A DNA stretch of 64,000 nucleotides. It comes from Flavobacteriaceae bacterium CRH (lineage in GTDB: Bacteria > Bacteroidota > Bacteroidia > Flavobacteriales > Flavobacteriaceae). Both the position numbers and the translations under genes were made by a program. Positions 35,286 to 43,969 of the stretch are shown here, one piece after another. The stretch spans positions 1 to 64,000 of the forward strand of contig LMAJ01000010.1 of assembly GCA_001507425.1 (NCBI GenBank), in the 5' to 3' direction. How positions within the stretch are numbered: position 1 is the stretch's first letter; each line of letters begins with the position of its first letter. The notes beneath the pieces are model-generated. The model was given only the letters and a program-made list of their open reading frames with translations, did not search any database and was not told where the DNA came from.

Positions 35286-35359
35286 TAAGCTTTAAGCAAT
35301 AGGCTTTAGGCTTTTAAAAATTAAATAATTTTTGCTTATGGCTTATTGCCTAAAGCTTA
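35286..35359. repeat. TAAGCTTTAAGCAATAGGCT quasi-palindrome
   Basis: Arms 35286-35305 and 35340-35359 pair over 20 nt with three mismatches. The left arm is itself an iterated GCTTTA-GCAATA word. It fills the gap between the response regulator and the DEAD-like gene. Confidence 0.85.
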
Positions 35360-35371
35360 AAGCATACAAAG

Positions 35372-36037
35372 ATGAAACTAAAAAAAATAAACGAAAAATT
35401 ACAGGACGCTTTAATCGAAAATGGTTTAACGGAACCTAATATATTACAAAAGGAAACTTTTTCAACGATAAAAAGCGGTGCTGATTGTATTATTCTTTCT
35501 CCTGCAGGAAGTGGAAAATCGACTACAATTGTATTGAATGTAATTCAGCAATTGTCGGGTCATACTGAAGAATCTCCACGTGCTTTGATTTTTGTTGAAG
35601 ACAAAACCAAAGTATTAGAAATGGTCGAACTTTTTGCTAAATACGGTAAATTTTCTAATCTTGAAGTGTACGGTGTTCACGACAAAGGCGACATGGATTA
35701 TGATAAAAACTATATTTCTACAGGGATAGATGTTTTAATTGGAACACCAAATAAATTAAGCGACATGTTTACAACCGCAGGTTACAATGTAAACCGTTTA
35801 AAAATGTTTATTCTGGATGATGCAGATCCAATTTTGAAATTACGCCACGAAACTAAAATCATGCGTATATCAAACAGTATTACAAAAACACAGCGTATTA
35901 TTTTTGCTGAGACATTGACTGAGCGTATCGAGATTCTGGCAGAAAAAATGTTATTGGAACCATACATATTTGATATGGATGAAGAAGGAGAAGAAGAACT
36001 TGATGAGGAAGAAGGCTTAATTGAAGAAGAGGAATAA
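35372..36037 (+). CDS. single-RecA-domain DEAD-box-like protein
   Basis: A 221-residue protein equivalent to the N-terminal half of a DEAD-box RNA helicase: Q-motif-like start (ALIENGLTEPNILQKETF), Walker A PAGSGKST, motif Ib-like IGTPNKLSDMF, motif II degenerate as LDDADP (DEAD expected) and motif III replaced by AETLTE. The second RecA domain is absent, and the chain ends in a strongly acidic tail (EEEGEEELDEEE type) instead. It could bind RNA or ATP but is unlikely to unwind RNA alone. Reading into 36040 shows no continuation in another frame, so a recent frameshift is not evident. Confidence 0.82.
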   Translation: MKLKKINEKLQDALIENGLTEPNILQKETFSTIKSGADCIILSPAGSGKSTTIVLNVIQQLSGHTEESPRALIFVEDKTKVLEMVELFAKYGKFSNLEVYGVHDKGDMDYDKNYISTGIDVLIGTPNKLSDMFTTAGYNVNRLKMFILDDADPILKLRHETKIMRISNSITKTQRIIFAETLTERIEILAEKMLLEPYIFDMDEEGEEELDEEEGLIEEEE

Positions 36038-36056
36038 TAGCTAACAAATAACATTA

Positions 36057-36872
36057 ATGGAAATAATTAAAACGCTTAAATTTTTGACGATTGTTCTCGT
36101 ATGTTTTTTTGTTATTATTTATGTGTTATTGATTTCCTATGTTTATTTCAATCAGGTTGGCATGGTTTTTCAGAGTGCCAGGCTTCCAAAAGATTATAAG
36201 TTTGATTATCAGCAGAAATTTGAAGAATTAAATATTCGTTCGTTTGATGGAGTTCATCTTAATGGTCTATTATTTAAAGCAGAGAATTCTAAAGGGTTGA
36301 TTTTTTACCTTCATGGAAATGCAGGAACATTAGAAACCTGGGGGAAAATTGCTAAAATTTATACTAGTTTAGGTTACGATATTTTTATTTTAGATTACAG
36401 AAGCTTTGGCAAAAGTGAAGGTGAAATCGAAAATGAAGAACAGCTCAATAAAGATGTCTCTGTTGCTTATAATACATTAACAAAGCGATATCCTGAAAAT
36501 AAAATTATTATCACCGGATATTCTATTGGTTCCGGATTGGCTACCATTTTAGCCTCTCAAAATAAACCAAAAGCGTTAATTCTTCAGGCGCCTTATTATA
36601 GCTTTACAGAATTATCAAGTTCAAGAGTTCCGTTTTTTCCTGATTTTATGAAAAAATTCAGTCTTGAGACTTATGATTATTTACCCAAAATAAATGCACC
36701 AATTTACATTTTTCATGGAATTGATGATCAATTAATTCCGTATAAAAATTCCGTTCGATTGAGTAAATTGTTGAAAGAAAGTAGTCATTATTATCCTTTA
36801 AAAAATCAGGATCATATTGGTATGAATGAGAATGAGGAGTTTCAGAATCAGTTAAAGATTATTTTAGAATAG
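36057..36872 (+). CDS. alpha/beta hydrolase, membrane-anchored
   Basis: A 271-residue hydrolase with an N-terminal membrane helix (about 8-30), then the oxyanion-hole motif YLHGNAG, the nucleophile Ser in GYSIGSG, Asp in GIDDQLIP and His in NQDHIGMN. This is the BEM46/YqiA-type layout. Substrate is unknown. The stop codon TAG is part of a 7-bp tandem repeat (AGAATAG) that begins in the last codons, so the C-terminus was probably set by repeat expansion. Confidence 0.88.
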   Translation: MEIIKTLKFLTIVLVCFFVIIYVLLISYVYFNQVGMVFQSARLPKDYKFDYQQKFEELNIRSFDGVHLNGLLFKAENSKGLIFYLHGNAGTLETWGKIAKIYTSLGYDIFILDYRSFGKSEGEIENEEQLNKDVSVAYNTLTKRYPENKIIITGYSIGSGLATILASQNKPKALILQAPYYSFTELSSSRVPFFPDFMKKFSLETYDYLPKINAPIYIFHGIDDQLIPYKNSVRLSKLLKESSHYYPLKNQDHIGMNENEEFQNQLKIILE

Positions 36873-36912
36873 AGAATAGAGAATAGAGAATAAAGAATAA
36901 AGAATAAAGAAT
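36866..36912 (+). repeat. 7-bp tandem array AGAATAG/AGAATAA
   Basis: Six uninterrupted 7-bp units (three AGAATAG then three AGAATAA) plus a partial unit. The array begins inside the last codons of the alpha/beta hydrolase gene. Confidence 0.92.
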
Positions 36913-36938
36913 TCAATATTAATAATAAATAGAATGTT

Positions 36939-37157
36939 ATGGGATTAATGAAGGTGTTTTCAGGGAGCGAAGTTTTAGCAATCGCTTTACAGCAAAGATT
37001 AGAAGAAGCAGGAGTAGAAACTACAAAAAAAGATAATATTCAATCTGCTCGTTTGGGTGGTTTTGGACAAACAGATTTAGCGGTTGAAGTATTTATTCAG
37101 GAAACTGATTTTGCAAAAGCAAATCCGGTTATTGAAGATTTCAGGATGAGTATCTAA
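36939..37157 (+). CDS. DUF2007 domain protein
   Basis: A 72-residue single-domain protein: FSGSEVLAIALQQRLEEAGVETTKKDN, then DLAVEVFIQETDFAKANPVIEDF. The layout resembles the putative signal-transducing DUF2007 (GlnB-like fold) that reads as LL/AE...V...D..A. Function is not known. It sits between a tandem array and a quasi-palindrome and is probably transcribed with its neighbours. Confidence 0.75.
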   Translation: MGLMKVFSGSEVLAIALQQRLEEAGVETTKKDNIQSARLGGFGQTDLAVEVFIQETDFAKANPVIEDFRMSI

Positions 37158-37173
37158 ATTAGTAATCAGTCTC

Positions 37174-37232
37174 AGTTTTTAGTCTCAGTTACAGTTTAGA
37201 GATTGAAAACTGCGACTGCGACTGAAAACTAA
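37174..37232. repeat. CAGTCTCAGTT quasi-palindrome
   Basis: The left arm (about 37174-37198) carries iterated TCAGT/TTAGTCTCAGTT words. The right arm (about 37207-37232) carries GACTGCGACTGAAAACT words that pair with about five mismatches in 25. It is related in vocabulary to 5511-5573. Confidence 0.7.
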
Positions 37233-37237
37233 AAAAC

Positions 37238-38044
37238 ATGCAATATAAAATGTTAGTGCTCGACATGGATGATACCTTGTTGACAGACGATCATAAAATA
37301 TCAGATTTAAACAAAAAAGTGCTTATTGAAGCGCAGGCCAAAGGTGTTTATGTGGTTTTGGCTTCCGGCCGGCCGACATCTGCAATGACGGCTTATGCTA
37401 AAGAATTAGAATTAGATTTAAATGATTCTTATATTATTTCTTTTAATGGTGCAATAATCAGTACTGTAAAAGATGATCTTGTTTTATTTGAACAATGCTT
37501 AACTCCAGAGCAAATTCATGATTTATACGACTACAGTGTAAAAATGAAAACACATATTATTACCTACATTGATGGAGAAATTGTAAGTGAAACAGATTCT
37601 GAATATATCGAAATCGAAAAAGATATTACCGGACTGCCACACAATAAAGTTCCTGATTTTAAAGCAGCAGTTACCAAACCGGCAGTAAAATGTATTTTAT
37701 TGGCAGAACCGTCTTATTTAAAAGAAGTAGAAAAAGATTTAAAATTAACAATGCCTCACTTAAGTGTTGCAATGTCTAAACCTTTTTTCTTAGAAGCTGC
37801 TCAAAACGGAATAGATAAAGCGGCGAGTTTAAAACTTTTGGCAGCGAAATTAAACATTCATCAAAGTGAAATTATTGCTGTTGGAAACGCAGGAAATGAT
37901 CTTACTATGGTAGAATATGCAGGTTTAGGAGTCTGGGTAGATAATGTCACCCCGGAATTGCGTGACAGCGCTGATGTAATTGTCGCATCAAATAATGATG
38001 ATGGGGTTGCAGAGGTCGTTCAACGCTATATTTTAAATAGTTAA
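37238..38044 (+). CDS. Cof-type HAD-IIB family hydrolase
   Basis: A 268-residue sugar-phosphatase-like enzyme. Motif I LDMDDTLL carries D9 and D11. Motif II is in VLASGRPTSAM. The C2B cap lies between about 85 and 190, and motif IV GNAGNDLTMVEYAGLGVWVDN is complete. Related enzymes (YidA, Cof) dephosphorylate sugar phosphates or pyridoxal phosphate. It ends 2 nt before the acetyltransferase gene, so the two are co-transcribed. Confidence 0.93.
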   Translation: MQYKMLVLDMDDTLLTDDHKISDLNKKVLIEAQAKGVYVVLASGRPTSAMTAYAKELELDLNDSYIISFNGAIISTVKDDLVLFEQCLTPEQIHDLYDYSVKMKTHIITYIDGEIVSETDSEYIEIEKDITGLPHNKVPDFKAAVTKPAVKCILLAEPSYLKEVEKDLKLTMPHLSVAMSKPFFLEAAQNGIDKAASLKLLAAKLNIHQSEIIAVGNAGNDLTMVEYAGLGVWVDNVTPELRDSADVIVASNNDDGVAEVVQRYILNS

Positions 38045-38046
38045 TT

Positions 38047-38574
38047 ATGAAAAAACCAATTGAAACAGAACGATTAATTTTGAGGGAATTACTTCTTTCG
38101 GATGTTGACGGAATGTTTGAAATGGATTCTAATCCGAATGTACATCGATTTGTGGGTAAAAAACCTTTAACTAATATTGATGAAAGCCGGGATCAAATTG
38201 AAAAAATTCAAGAGCAGTATAAAAAAAATGGAATAGGCCGCTGGGCCGTTATTCTAAAAGAAACCAATGAATTTATTGGATGGTCGGGAATAAAACTTAT
38301 TTCGGCCGAAATCAATAAGCACCAAAATTTTTATGAAATAGGGTATCGTTTCATCGAAAAACACTGGGGAAAAGGATATGCAACGGAAGCAGGAAAAGCT
38401 TTTGTCGATTACGCTTTTAATGAAATGAAAGTTGAAGCTCTTTACGCTTACGCAGATGAAGGAAATGAAAATTCAAGAAAGATTCTCGAAAAACTAGGTT
38501 TACGTTACATTAATTCATTTGAATACGAAAATGAATTAGAAGTTTGGTACGAACTTAAAAATCCGAACTTATAA
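38047..38574 (+). CDS. GNAT family N-acetyltransferase (RimJ-like)
   Basis: A 175-residue acetyltransferase: ETERLILRELLLSDVDGMFEMDSNP at the start, then YEIGYRFIEKHWGKGYATEAGKAFVDYAF with the acetyl-CoA loop HWGKGYATEA, and NENSRKILEKLGLRY. This is the Acetyltransf_3 type. It follows the HAD hydrolase by 2 nt. Confidence 0.91.
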   Translation: MKKPIETERLILRELLLSDVDGMFEMDSNPNVHRFVGKKPLTNIDESRDQIEKIQEQYKKNGIGRWAVILKETNEFIGWSGIKLISAEINKHQNFYEIGYRFIEKHWGKGYATEAGKAFVDYAFNEMKVEALYAYADEGNENSRKILEKLGLRYINSFEYENELEVWYELKNPNL

Positions 38575-38681
38575 TATTTTAATCAGAGAAATGTGTCCCA
38601 AATCTTTATCAACTTTCTTAATGAGTTTGCAAAGATTTGGAAAACAGCTCTTGGTTTTTATTCTCTGAAAAATACTTTATA

Positions 38682-39197
38682 TTATTTTTTAGCTACAGAA
38701 ACAAAATATTTATTTCCATCGCCCATAGTTAATTTTACGCGTTCGTCGCAAAGATCGATTGCAAAAGCGGCACTTTCGTAACAGCTGCAAGTCGTGTTTT
38801 TATCTTTAGACATTTCTGTTTTACAATTGTTGTTTTTAAAAGTTGCCAATTGCGGAGTATACAAACTTACTAAATCTGTAGAAGCAGTTACTAAAGAAAT
38901 AATACTAGCAGAATTATTGTTTGTAATTCTGTAAACTATTCTATCAGTGTAATTTACTTCATTAACAGTAACTTTACGAATATAAGTATAGGCAGTCGAT
39001 TCTGTACTCGGTTCTTTTACTTCAAACTTAAAACCAACGGCACGAATTGCAATGTCAAATTGTGACTGAGAGTTTAAACTCGCCCAATTTGTTAAAGTGC
39101 TTATAGAAGGGAATGGGTTCGTAGCCGGAGCAGTTTGCGCTTGCGAATTGAAAAAGGTTAAGAACATCAAGCAGATCGTGGGTAAAAATGCTTTCAT
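38682..39197 (-). CDS. exported protein of unknown function
   Basis: A 171-residue protein with a signal peptide (residues 1-20, ends NSQAQ). I do not recognise the family. The C-terminal half has a cysteine group (CKTEMSKDKNTTCSCYES...DLCDE) that could form disulfides in the periplasm or bind a metal, and ends KLTMGDGNKYFVSVAKK. It is convergent with the acetyltransferase gene and preceded by a 509-bp gap. Confidence 0.75.
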   Translation of the reverse strand: MKAFLPTICLMFLTFFNSQAQTAPATNPFPSISTLTNWASLNSQSQFDIAIRAVGFKFEVKEPSTESTAYTYIRKVTVNEVNYTDRIVYRITNNNSASIISLVTASTDLVSLYTPQLATFKNNNCKTEMSKDKNTTCSCYESAAFAIDLCDERVKLTMGDGNKYFVSVAKK

Positions 39198-39637
39198 AAT
39201 AAGTTTGGATTATTTTAATTGTTTGCCTACTCTTTATGGTTTTCGGCTTACCCATTTTTTATTGATAACAAAACAACAACTTTAACGATTAAAAATCAAA
39301 ATTGTTATGGCTAAATCTACGGTTTCTTATTGAATTTTTTCAATTTTTTTTTTGGAGTGTAAAATTACAGTTTAAAAGTTAATTTTCACGAAGTTAAATG
39401 TAAGAAAATTTTAAAATAATCATTAAAAAAACGTATTTAATCGATGAATTTTGCTTTTAATCGATGATTTTGTCATGTTATTCTTATTCAAATTTATTTT
39501 AATCTTTTGTAACCAAACTTTATTTTAAGATCAGACATTGATGCATGACGGTTTTTTAGGCCTAATTAAAATACATGTTTACTGCAAAATACTGATATAT
39601 AGTTTATTATTGATTTTATTTTAAAGAATATTGTATG
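39198..39637. other. long AT-rich spacer before mtaB
   Basis: The region contains no convincing ORF. It holds an imperfect direct repeat (TTTAATCGATGAATTTTG at 39436-39453 and TTTAATCGATGATTTTG at 39456-39472). Nothing else is identifiable. It must contain the promoter of the minus-strand exported protein. Confidence 0.5.
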
Positions 39638-39645
39638 TAAATTTG
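39638..39645 (+). promoter_or_regulatory. -7 box for mtaB
   Basis: TAAATTTG matches TAnnTTTG exactly. A TTG at 39610-39612 is 25 nt upstream, slightly long for a -33 element. The mtaB ATG is 61 nt downstream. Confidence 0.5.
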
Positions 39646-39706
39646 CAAACTCTCTAAATTGAGATGTAAATATAATATCTTACTACTTAAAATGTAGTGT
39701 ATTCTC

Positions 39707-41041
39707 ATGGAAAATAGAAAAAAAGTTGCTTTTTATACGCTTGGATGCAAATTGAATTTTTCTGAAACGTCTACAATTGCCAGAAACTTTAATGAAGAAG
39801 GTTTTGATCGTGTCGATTTTGAAGAAGTGGCAGACATATATGTGATTAATACTTGTTCTGTAACAGAAAATGCAGACAAGCAATTTAAGCAGGTTGTAAA
39901 AAAAGCCATGAAACTTAACGATAAGGCTTTTGTTGCTGCAGTAGGCTGCTACGCGCAATTAAAACCAGAAGAATTAGCAGCTGTAGATGGCGTTGATTTG
40001 GTTTTGGGTGCGACCGAAAAATTTAAAATTACTGATTATATCAATGACCTGAGCAAAAACGATATGGGTGAAGTTCATTCATGTGAAATTGCTGAAGCCG
40101 ATTTTTATGTTGGAAGTTATTCAATTGGCGATCGTACCAGAGCTTTTTTGAAAGTTCAGGACGGCTGCGATTATAAATGTACGTATTGTACGATTCCGTT
40201 AGCAAGAGGAATTTCGAGAAGTGATGCTTTAGAGAATGTTTTGCAAAATGCCAAAGAAATCTCAGCTCAAAACATCAAGGAAATTGTTTTAACCGGAGTA
40301 AATATTGGTGATTACGGAAAAGGCGAATTTGGAAATAAAAAACACGAACATACTTTTCTTGAATTAGTTCAGGCTCTGGATGAGGTTGAAGGAATTGAAC
40401 GTTTGCGAATTTCATCGATCGAGCCTAATTTATTGAAAAATGAAACCATAGAATTCGTTTCTAAAAGCCGCACTTTTGTACCTCATTTTCATATTCCGCT
40501 GCAATCAGGAAGCAATGATATTTTAAAATTGATGAAACGCCGTTATTTACGTGAAGTTTATACAGAACGTGTTAACAAGATTCGCGAAGTAATGCCGCAC
40601 GCTTGTATTGGTGTCGATGTAATTGTTGGTTTTCCGGGCGAAACAGACGAGCATTTTCTTGAAACCTATCATTTTCTTAATGAAATGGATATTTCTTATT
40701 TGCACGTATTCACCTATTCTGAAAGAGATAATACAGAAGCCGCAAATATGCCAGGAATTGTTCCGGCAAACGTAAGGGCGAAACGTAGTAAAATGCTACG
40801 CGGATTATCGGTTAAAAAACGCCGTGCTTTTTACGAAAGCCAATTAGGGACCAACAGAACGGTTTTATTTGAAAGTGAAAATAAAGAAGGATACATTCAC
40901 GGTTTTACTGAAAACTACGTAAAAGTAAAAACACCCTGGAATCCTGAATTGGTAAATACTTTGCAAGATATTAATCTAACAAAAATTGATGAAGACGGTA
41001 GCGTTCGTTTAGAGTTTTTGAATAAATTAGCAGAAGCATAG
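39707..41041 (+). CDS. mtaB: tRNA t6A37 methylthiotransferase MtaB
   Basis: A radical-SAM methylthiotransferase that converts t6A37 to ms2t6A37 in tRNA. The N-terminal UPF0004 domain has cluster cysteines C14, C50 and C81. The radical-SAM cluster is C154-x3-C158-x2-C161 in DGCDYKCTYC. A TRAM domain closes the 444-residue chain. YTLGCKLNFSET at the start distinguishes MtaB-type from RimO. Two stem-loops follow it, one shared with the convergent gene. Confidence 0.94.
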   Translation: MENRKKVAFYTLGCKLNFSETSTIARNFNEEGFDRVDFEEVADIYVINTCSVTENADKQFKQVVKKAMKLNDKAFVAAVGCYAQLKPEELAAVDGVDLVLGATEKFKITDYINDLSKNDMGEVHSCEIAEADFYVGSYSIGDRTRAFLKVQDGCDYKCTYCTIPLARGISRSDALENVLQNAKEISAQNIKEIVLTGVNIGDYGKGEFGNKKHEHTFLELVQALDEVEGIERLRISSIEPNLLKNETIEFVSKSRTFVPHFHIPLQSGSNDILKLMKRRYLREVYTERVNKIREVMPHACIGVDVIVGFPGETDEHFLETYHFLNEMDISYLHVFTYSERDNTEAANMPGIVPANVRAKRSKMLRGLSVKKRRAFYESQLGTNRTVLFESENKEGYIHGFTENYVKVKTPWNPELVNTLQDINLTKIDEDGSVRLEFLNKLAEA

Positions 41042-41057
41042 AAATATAGACTTCGAA

Positions 41058-41090
41058 ATCTTTGTCAAAGTTTTAAACTTTAACAAAGAT
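41058..41090. repeat. palindrome ATCTTTGTCAAAG copy 1
   Basis: Arms 41058-41073 and 41075-41090 pair over 16 nt with one mismatch. A near-identical element is at 46129-46161, so this is one of the few repeat families with two clear copies in the window. Confidence 0.9.
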
Positions 41091-41096
41091 GAACAT

Positions 41097-41139
41097 AAAA
41101 TGAGAAAAGCCCTTTATTTAAAAAGGGCTTTCTCATTTT
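41097..41139. terminator. bidirectional terminator after mtaB
   Basis: AAAATGAGAAAAGCCCTTT pairs (one bulge) with AAAGGGCTTTCTCATTTT. It separates convergent mtaB and the uncharacterised gene at 41155. Confidence 0.85.
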
Positions 41140-41154
41140 ATAAAACACGAATAT

Positions 41155-41664
41155 TTACTTTATCTCTTTCTCAATAACCAATTTCAATGAATTAATATAA
41201 TCCGTATCAAATTCAATCACTCTGATTTTTTCAGGATTAAAACTCAATTCACCACCAAACTGACCTTTTGTATCTAAAAAGTCAATTAAAAGTTCTTCTT
41301 CGTTTAGAGAAATCAATTTTCCTAAATAAGCCGATTTGGCTGATTTTTTTGAAATTTGAAAAATACCGTATTTATTCGTTATAAAGTTTACGATAGAAGC
41401 TAAATCCCGAATTGGAATAATATCTTCTGCATTGGTTTTTAAACCTTTTAACCGAATCACTTTTTCAGTAAAAGCAAGATCATGATCGCGATGAACATTT
41501 TCTACATTTTTATTTTTCAGAATTACAAAACCATCCAAAATATAATCAACGGGATTGTTTCGCAACAAAATCCAATCATCAGAATAATCAATTAAAAATC
41601 CGGTAAAAATTTCTTTTTTATCACTAAATTCTATTGCAATTAATTGCCTTAAATATTGTTCCAT
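41155..41664 (-). CDS. uncharacterised 169-residue protein
   Basis: No family recognised. The protein is soluble, with no signal peptide or membrane helix. It has two similar halves: FSDKKEIFTGFLIDYSDDWILLRNN and later SAYLGKLISLNEEELLIDFLDTKG. Both read like short beta-barrel (SH3/Sm-like) strands, suggesting an internal duplication. The sequence is well-formed, with normal codon use. The upstream gap to the SDR gene carries an AATTCCAA-type palindrome. Confidence 0.7.
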   Translation of the reverse strand: MEQYLRQLIAIEFSDKKEIFTGFLIDYSDDWILLRNNPVDYILDGFVILKNKNVENVHRDHDLAFTEKVIRLKGLKTNAEDIIPIRDLASIVNFITNKYGIFQISKKSAKSAYLGKLISLNEEELLIDFLDTKGQFGGELSFNPEKIRVIEFDTDYINSLKLVIEKEIK

Positions 41665-41700
41665 TAGGTTAGTTTTTTTAAAATCCCAAATTTTAAAATC

Positions 41701-41733
41701 CCAAATTCCAATTCAATAGTTTTTGGAATTTGG
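41701..41733. repeat. AATTCCAA palindrome copy 2
   Basis: A perfect 11-bp stem (CCAAATTCCAA with TTGGAATTTGG, 11-nt loop), flanked by CCCAAATT words. It shares vocabulary with 32521-32567. Confidence 0.85.
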
Positions 41734-41763
41734 AATTTAAATATTGGAATTTAAGTTCTTAGT

Positions 41764-42480
41764 TTAAGGATTTGTAGACCAAATACTGCTGTTTTTTATA
41801 AAAACGCGACGACTTAATTTAAGTTGTGCAATAATTAATTCAGCAATATCTTCAGACTGCATTACTTTTTCAGGATTTCCGTCTGTCAGGTTTAAGTCTT
41901 TTGCCATATCAGTTGCAACAGTACTTGGCGTTAAAGCGGTAACACGAATATTGTGCTTTCTCATTTCCTGCATTAAAGAATCGGTTAAACCTAAAACAGC
42001 AAATTTAGAAGCACTGTAAGCACTTGTTAAAGCATTTCCGTTTAATCCAGCCGTAGACGAAATATTAATAATATCGCCTGTTTGTCTTTCGATCATATTA
42101 GGTATTACGGCACGGGTTGCATAATAAGTTCCCATTAAATTTACCTGAATAATTCTTTCCCAGGCCGTTGGCTCTAATTCAAGGAATTTCCCAAAAGAAG
42201 CAATTCCGGCGCTGTTAATTAAAATATCAATATTTGTAAATTCAGCCAAAGCTTTTTCAACCGCATTATTTATAGAATTAATGTCTGAAACATCGGCAGA
42301 TAAAGCTAATGATTTTACGCCTAAATTTGAAGTTTCAACTGCCAATTGATCTACATCGGCTTGTGTTCTTGAAACTAAAATTACGTTTACGCCTTCTTTG
42401 GCCAAAGCAATCGCAATGGCTTTTCCAATTCCTTTTCCGGCTCCCGTAATTAGGGCATTTTTATTTTTTAAGTCTGTCAT
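41764..42480 (-). CDS. SDR family oxidoreductase (3-ketoacyl-ACP-reductase-like)
   Basis: A 238-residue classical short-chain dehydrogenase: [23 protein letters not shown], catalytic Ser in INISSTAGL and YSASKFA with Tyr and Lys of YxxxK. It resembles FabG and related reductases, but without a fatty-acid gene context its substrate is open. It lies at the downstream end of the minus-strand cluster that begins with the sigma factor, after a 114-bp spacer. Confidence 0.9.
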   Translation of the reverse strand: MTDLKNKNALITGAGKGIGKAIAIALAKEGVNVILVSRTQADVDQLAVETSNLGVKSLALSADVSDINSINNAVEKALAEFTNIDILINSAGIASFGKFLELEPTAWERIIQVNLMGTYYATRAVIPNMIERQTGDIINISSTAGLNGNALTSAYSASKFAVLGLTDSLMQEMRKHNIRVTALTPSTVATDMAKDLNLTDGNPEKVMQSEDIAELIIAQLKLSRRVFIKNSSIWSTNP

Positions 42481-42594
42481 GGTTTATTTTTTAGAAATGC
42501 AAAAAAGCATCATTTAAAGTTACACAAAAATATTGCATTTGCGAACTAAAATGATGCTTTTAGGTGTTTCTTAAACTAAGTTTAACAAACTTAT

Positions 42595-43182
42595 TTATTC
42601 TTTCAAAACCATATCGATGCACATAACGGCTGCAAGAATTAATTGTCTGAGCGGACTATCTTGTGCTACAGTTTCTTCTATTTGAAGTACATAATTATCA
42701 GCACTTGTAAAAAACTCTTTGCCCATTCCTGCCCATTTTTTATTTACCTGGGCAAGCTGTTTATTTTCGTAAGAAAATTTAAAATCCCAACCCGTCCATT
42801 TTCCTTGTAATGTTGCCACCGGTTTTTCGTTTTTATCCAGAATTTCGAATTTTCCTCCAATAGAAAAAAACTTTTGTTTGAAAGTTCCAATCAATCTGTC
42901 TTTCTCGTCAAAAACTTCAACTGTCGAACGGAAGATTGCAATTCCTCTTTTTACAGAAATTAATTTTTCGCCAGAGGTAGTAGTAATTTCAATATTAAAA
43001 GGTGTAGCTCTTTTATAATCTGTGAAACGAAATACTTTTGTAAAAAAGCCAAGATTGTTTTCTCTGCAATTCATAATGATCTGATTGCTTTCAGGATCAT
43101 AAATATCATAATTGTTTGCAGCTTTAAACATTCCGACATGTTCTTTTACAAGAAATAGGTTTTGATTTAAGATTGGGTTCAT
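42595..43182 (-). CDS. LURP-one/phospholipid-scramblase-related protein
   Basis: A 195-residue protein with the tubby-like/LOR barrel pattern: LFLVKEHVGMFKAANNYDIYDPES, then FNIEITTTSGEKLISVKRG, GTFKQKFFSIGGKFEILDKNEKPVATLQGKW (written here in parts of a repeated beta pattern) and a C-terminal hydrophobic helix (LRQLILAAVMCIDMVLKE). In plants and eukaryotes this fold binds phospholipid. The bacterial role is unknown. It is 36 nt downstream of the SIMPL gene on the same strand. Confidence 0.75.
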   Translation of the reverse strand: MNPILNQNLFLVKEHVGMFKAANNYDIYDPESNQIIMNCRENNLGFFTKVFRFTDYKRATPFNIEITTTSGEKLISVKRGIAIFRSTVEVFDEKDRLIGTFKQKFFSIGGKFEILDKNEKPVATLQGKWTGWDFKFSYENKQLAQVNKKWAGMGKEFFTSADNYVLQIEETVAQDSPLRQLILAAVMCIDMVLKE

Positions 43183-43218
43183 TAACTTTTGTTTGAAATT
43201 GATTTATATATACTTTGA

Positions 43219-43926
43219 TTATTCCAGGAGAAAGCGAACTTGTACAGAACTTACAATTTTTATTTTTTCAAATTCAATATTTGGTTCATTGTAAGAGTTT
43301 TCGTTGTCATACTTTTTTGCTGAATATCCTCTAATGGCTATTCCGGCAATGCTGCCCGCTAACTGACTCGAAATATCTTCAAAGTTATTTATTTGGATGG
43401 CATTTCCAACTTTTTGGCTTAAAGGTTTTGATAAACTTTCGGCAATTTGTCTGGCTCGAAGAATTGCTTTTTCATTTATTAAAAGCCGAATGTTTTTTTG
43501 CTGATCATTTTCAACTTTTTCAATATGAACATTTGAGATGCCGATTTTTTCTAATCCGATAAATACATTTGACACAGTTTTGGCATCGGCAACTAAAACA
43601 GAATATGATTTACTCTTAAAAACGTCATTTTGTTTTAAAAGATAAAATTTAAAATTGCTTGACATATCGCTCACACTCACATTTTTTTCTGTGTTGATAC
43701 CAATTTCCTGTAATTTCAAAATCATTTCTTTTTCCAGATCTTCTACAGATTTTTTTCCTTTAGAATCTCTTTCTGTCAATAACACATTGATCCAGATTTT
43801 ATTCGGTAAAACCAAGGTATCGGCCTGACCGGAAACTTCAATAAAGGGCTTATCCATTAAAGATTTGTTTTGAGAATAAGAATTTATTGTAGCCAATAGT
43901 ATTAGAGCGAAAAATATTTTTTTCAT
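43219..43926 (-). CDS. SIMPL (DUF541) domain periplasmic protein
   Basis: A 235-residue protein with a signal peptide (1-18, ends TINSYSQ) and a SIMPL domain. Typical features are EVSGQADTLVLPNKIWINVLL at the N-terminus and ILRARQIAESLSKPLSQKVG in the C-terminal half. Family members are envelope proteins with an immune-signalling name but unclear bacterial function. It lies 43 nt downstream of the vWA gene, so co-expression is likely. Confidence 0.87.
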   Translation of the reverse strand: MKKIFFALILLATINSYSQNKSLMDKPFIEVSGQADTLVLPNKIWINVLLTERDSKGKKSVEDLEKEMILKLQEIGINTEKNVSVSDMSSNFKFYLLKQNDVFKSKSYSVLVADAKTVSNVFIGLEKIGISNVHIEKVENDQQKNIRLLINEKAILRARQIAESLSKPLSQKVGNAIQINNFEDISSQLAGSIAGIAIRGYSAKKYDNENSYNEPNIEFEKIKIVSSVQVRFLLE

Positions 43927-43969
43927 TGTTTAAAATTTAAATGTGAATTAAATTAAATCGTAAAGATGA

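Noticed and set aside
35372..36037. Frameshifted full-length helicase
   Set aside because: No continuation of a second RecA domain is found in other frames downstream; the next gene starts 20 nt later as a clean alpha/beta hydrolase.
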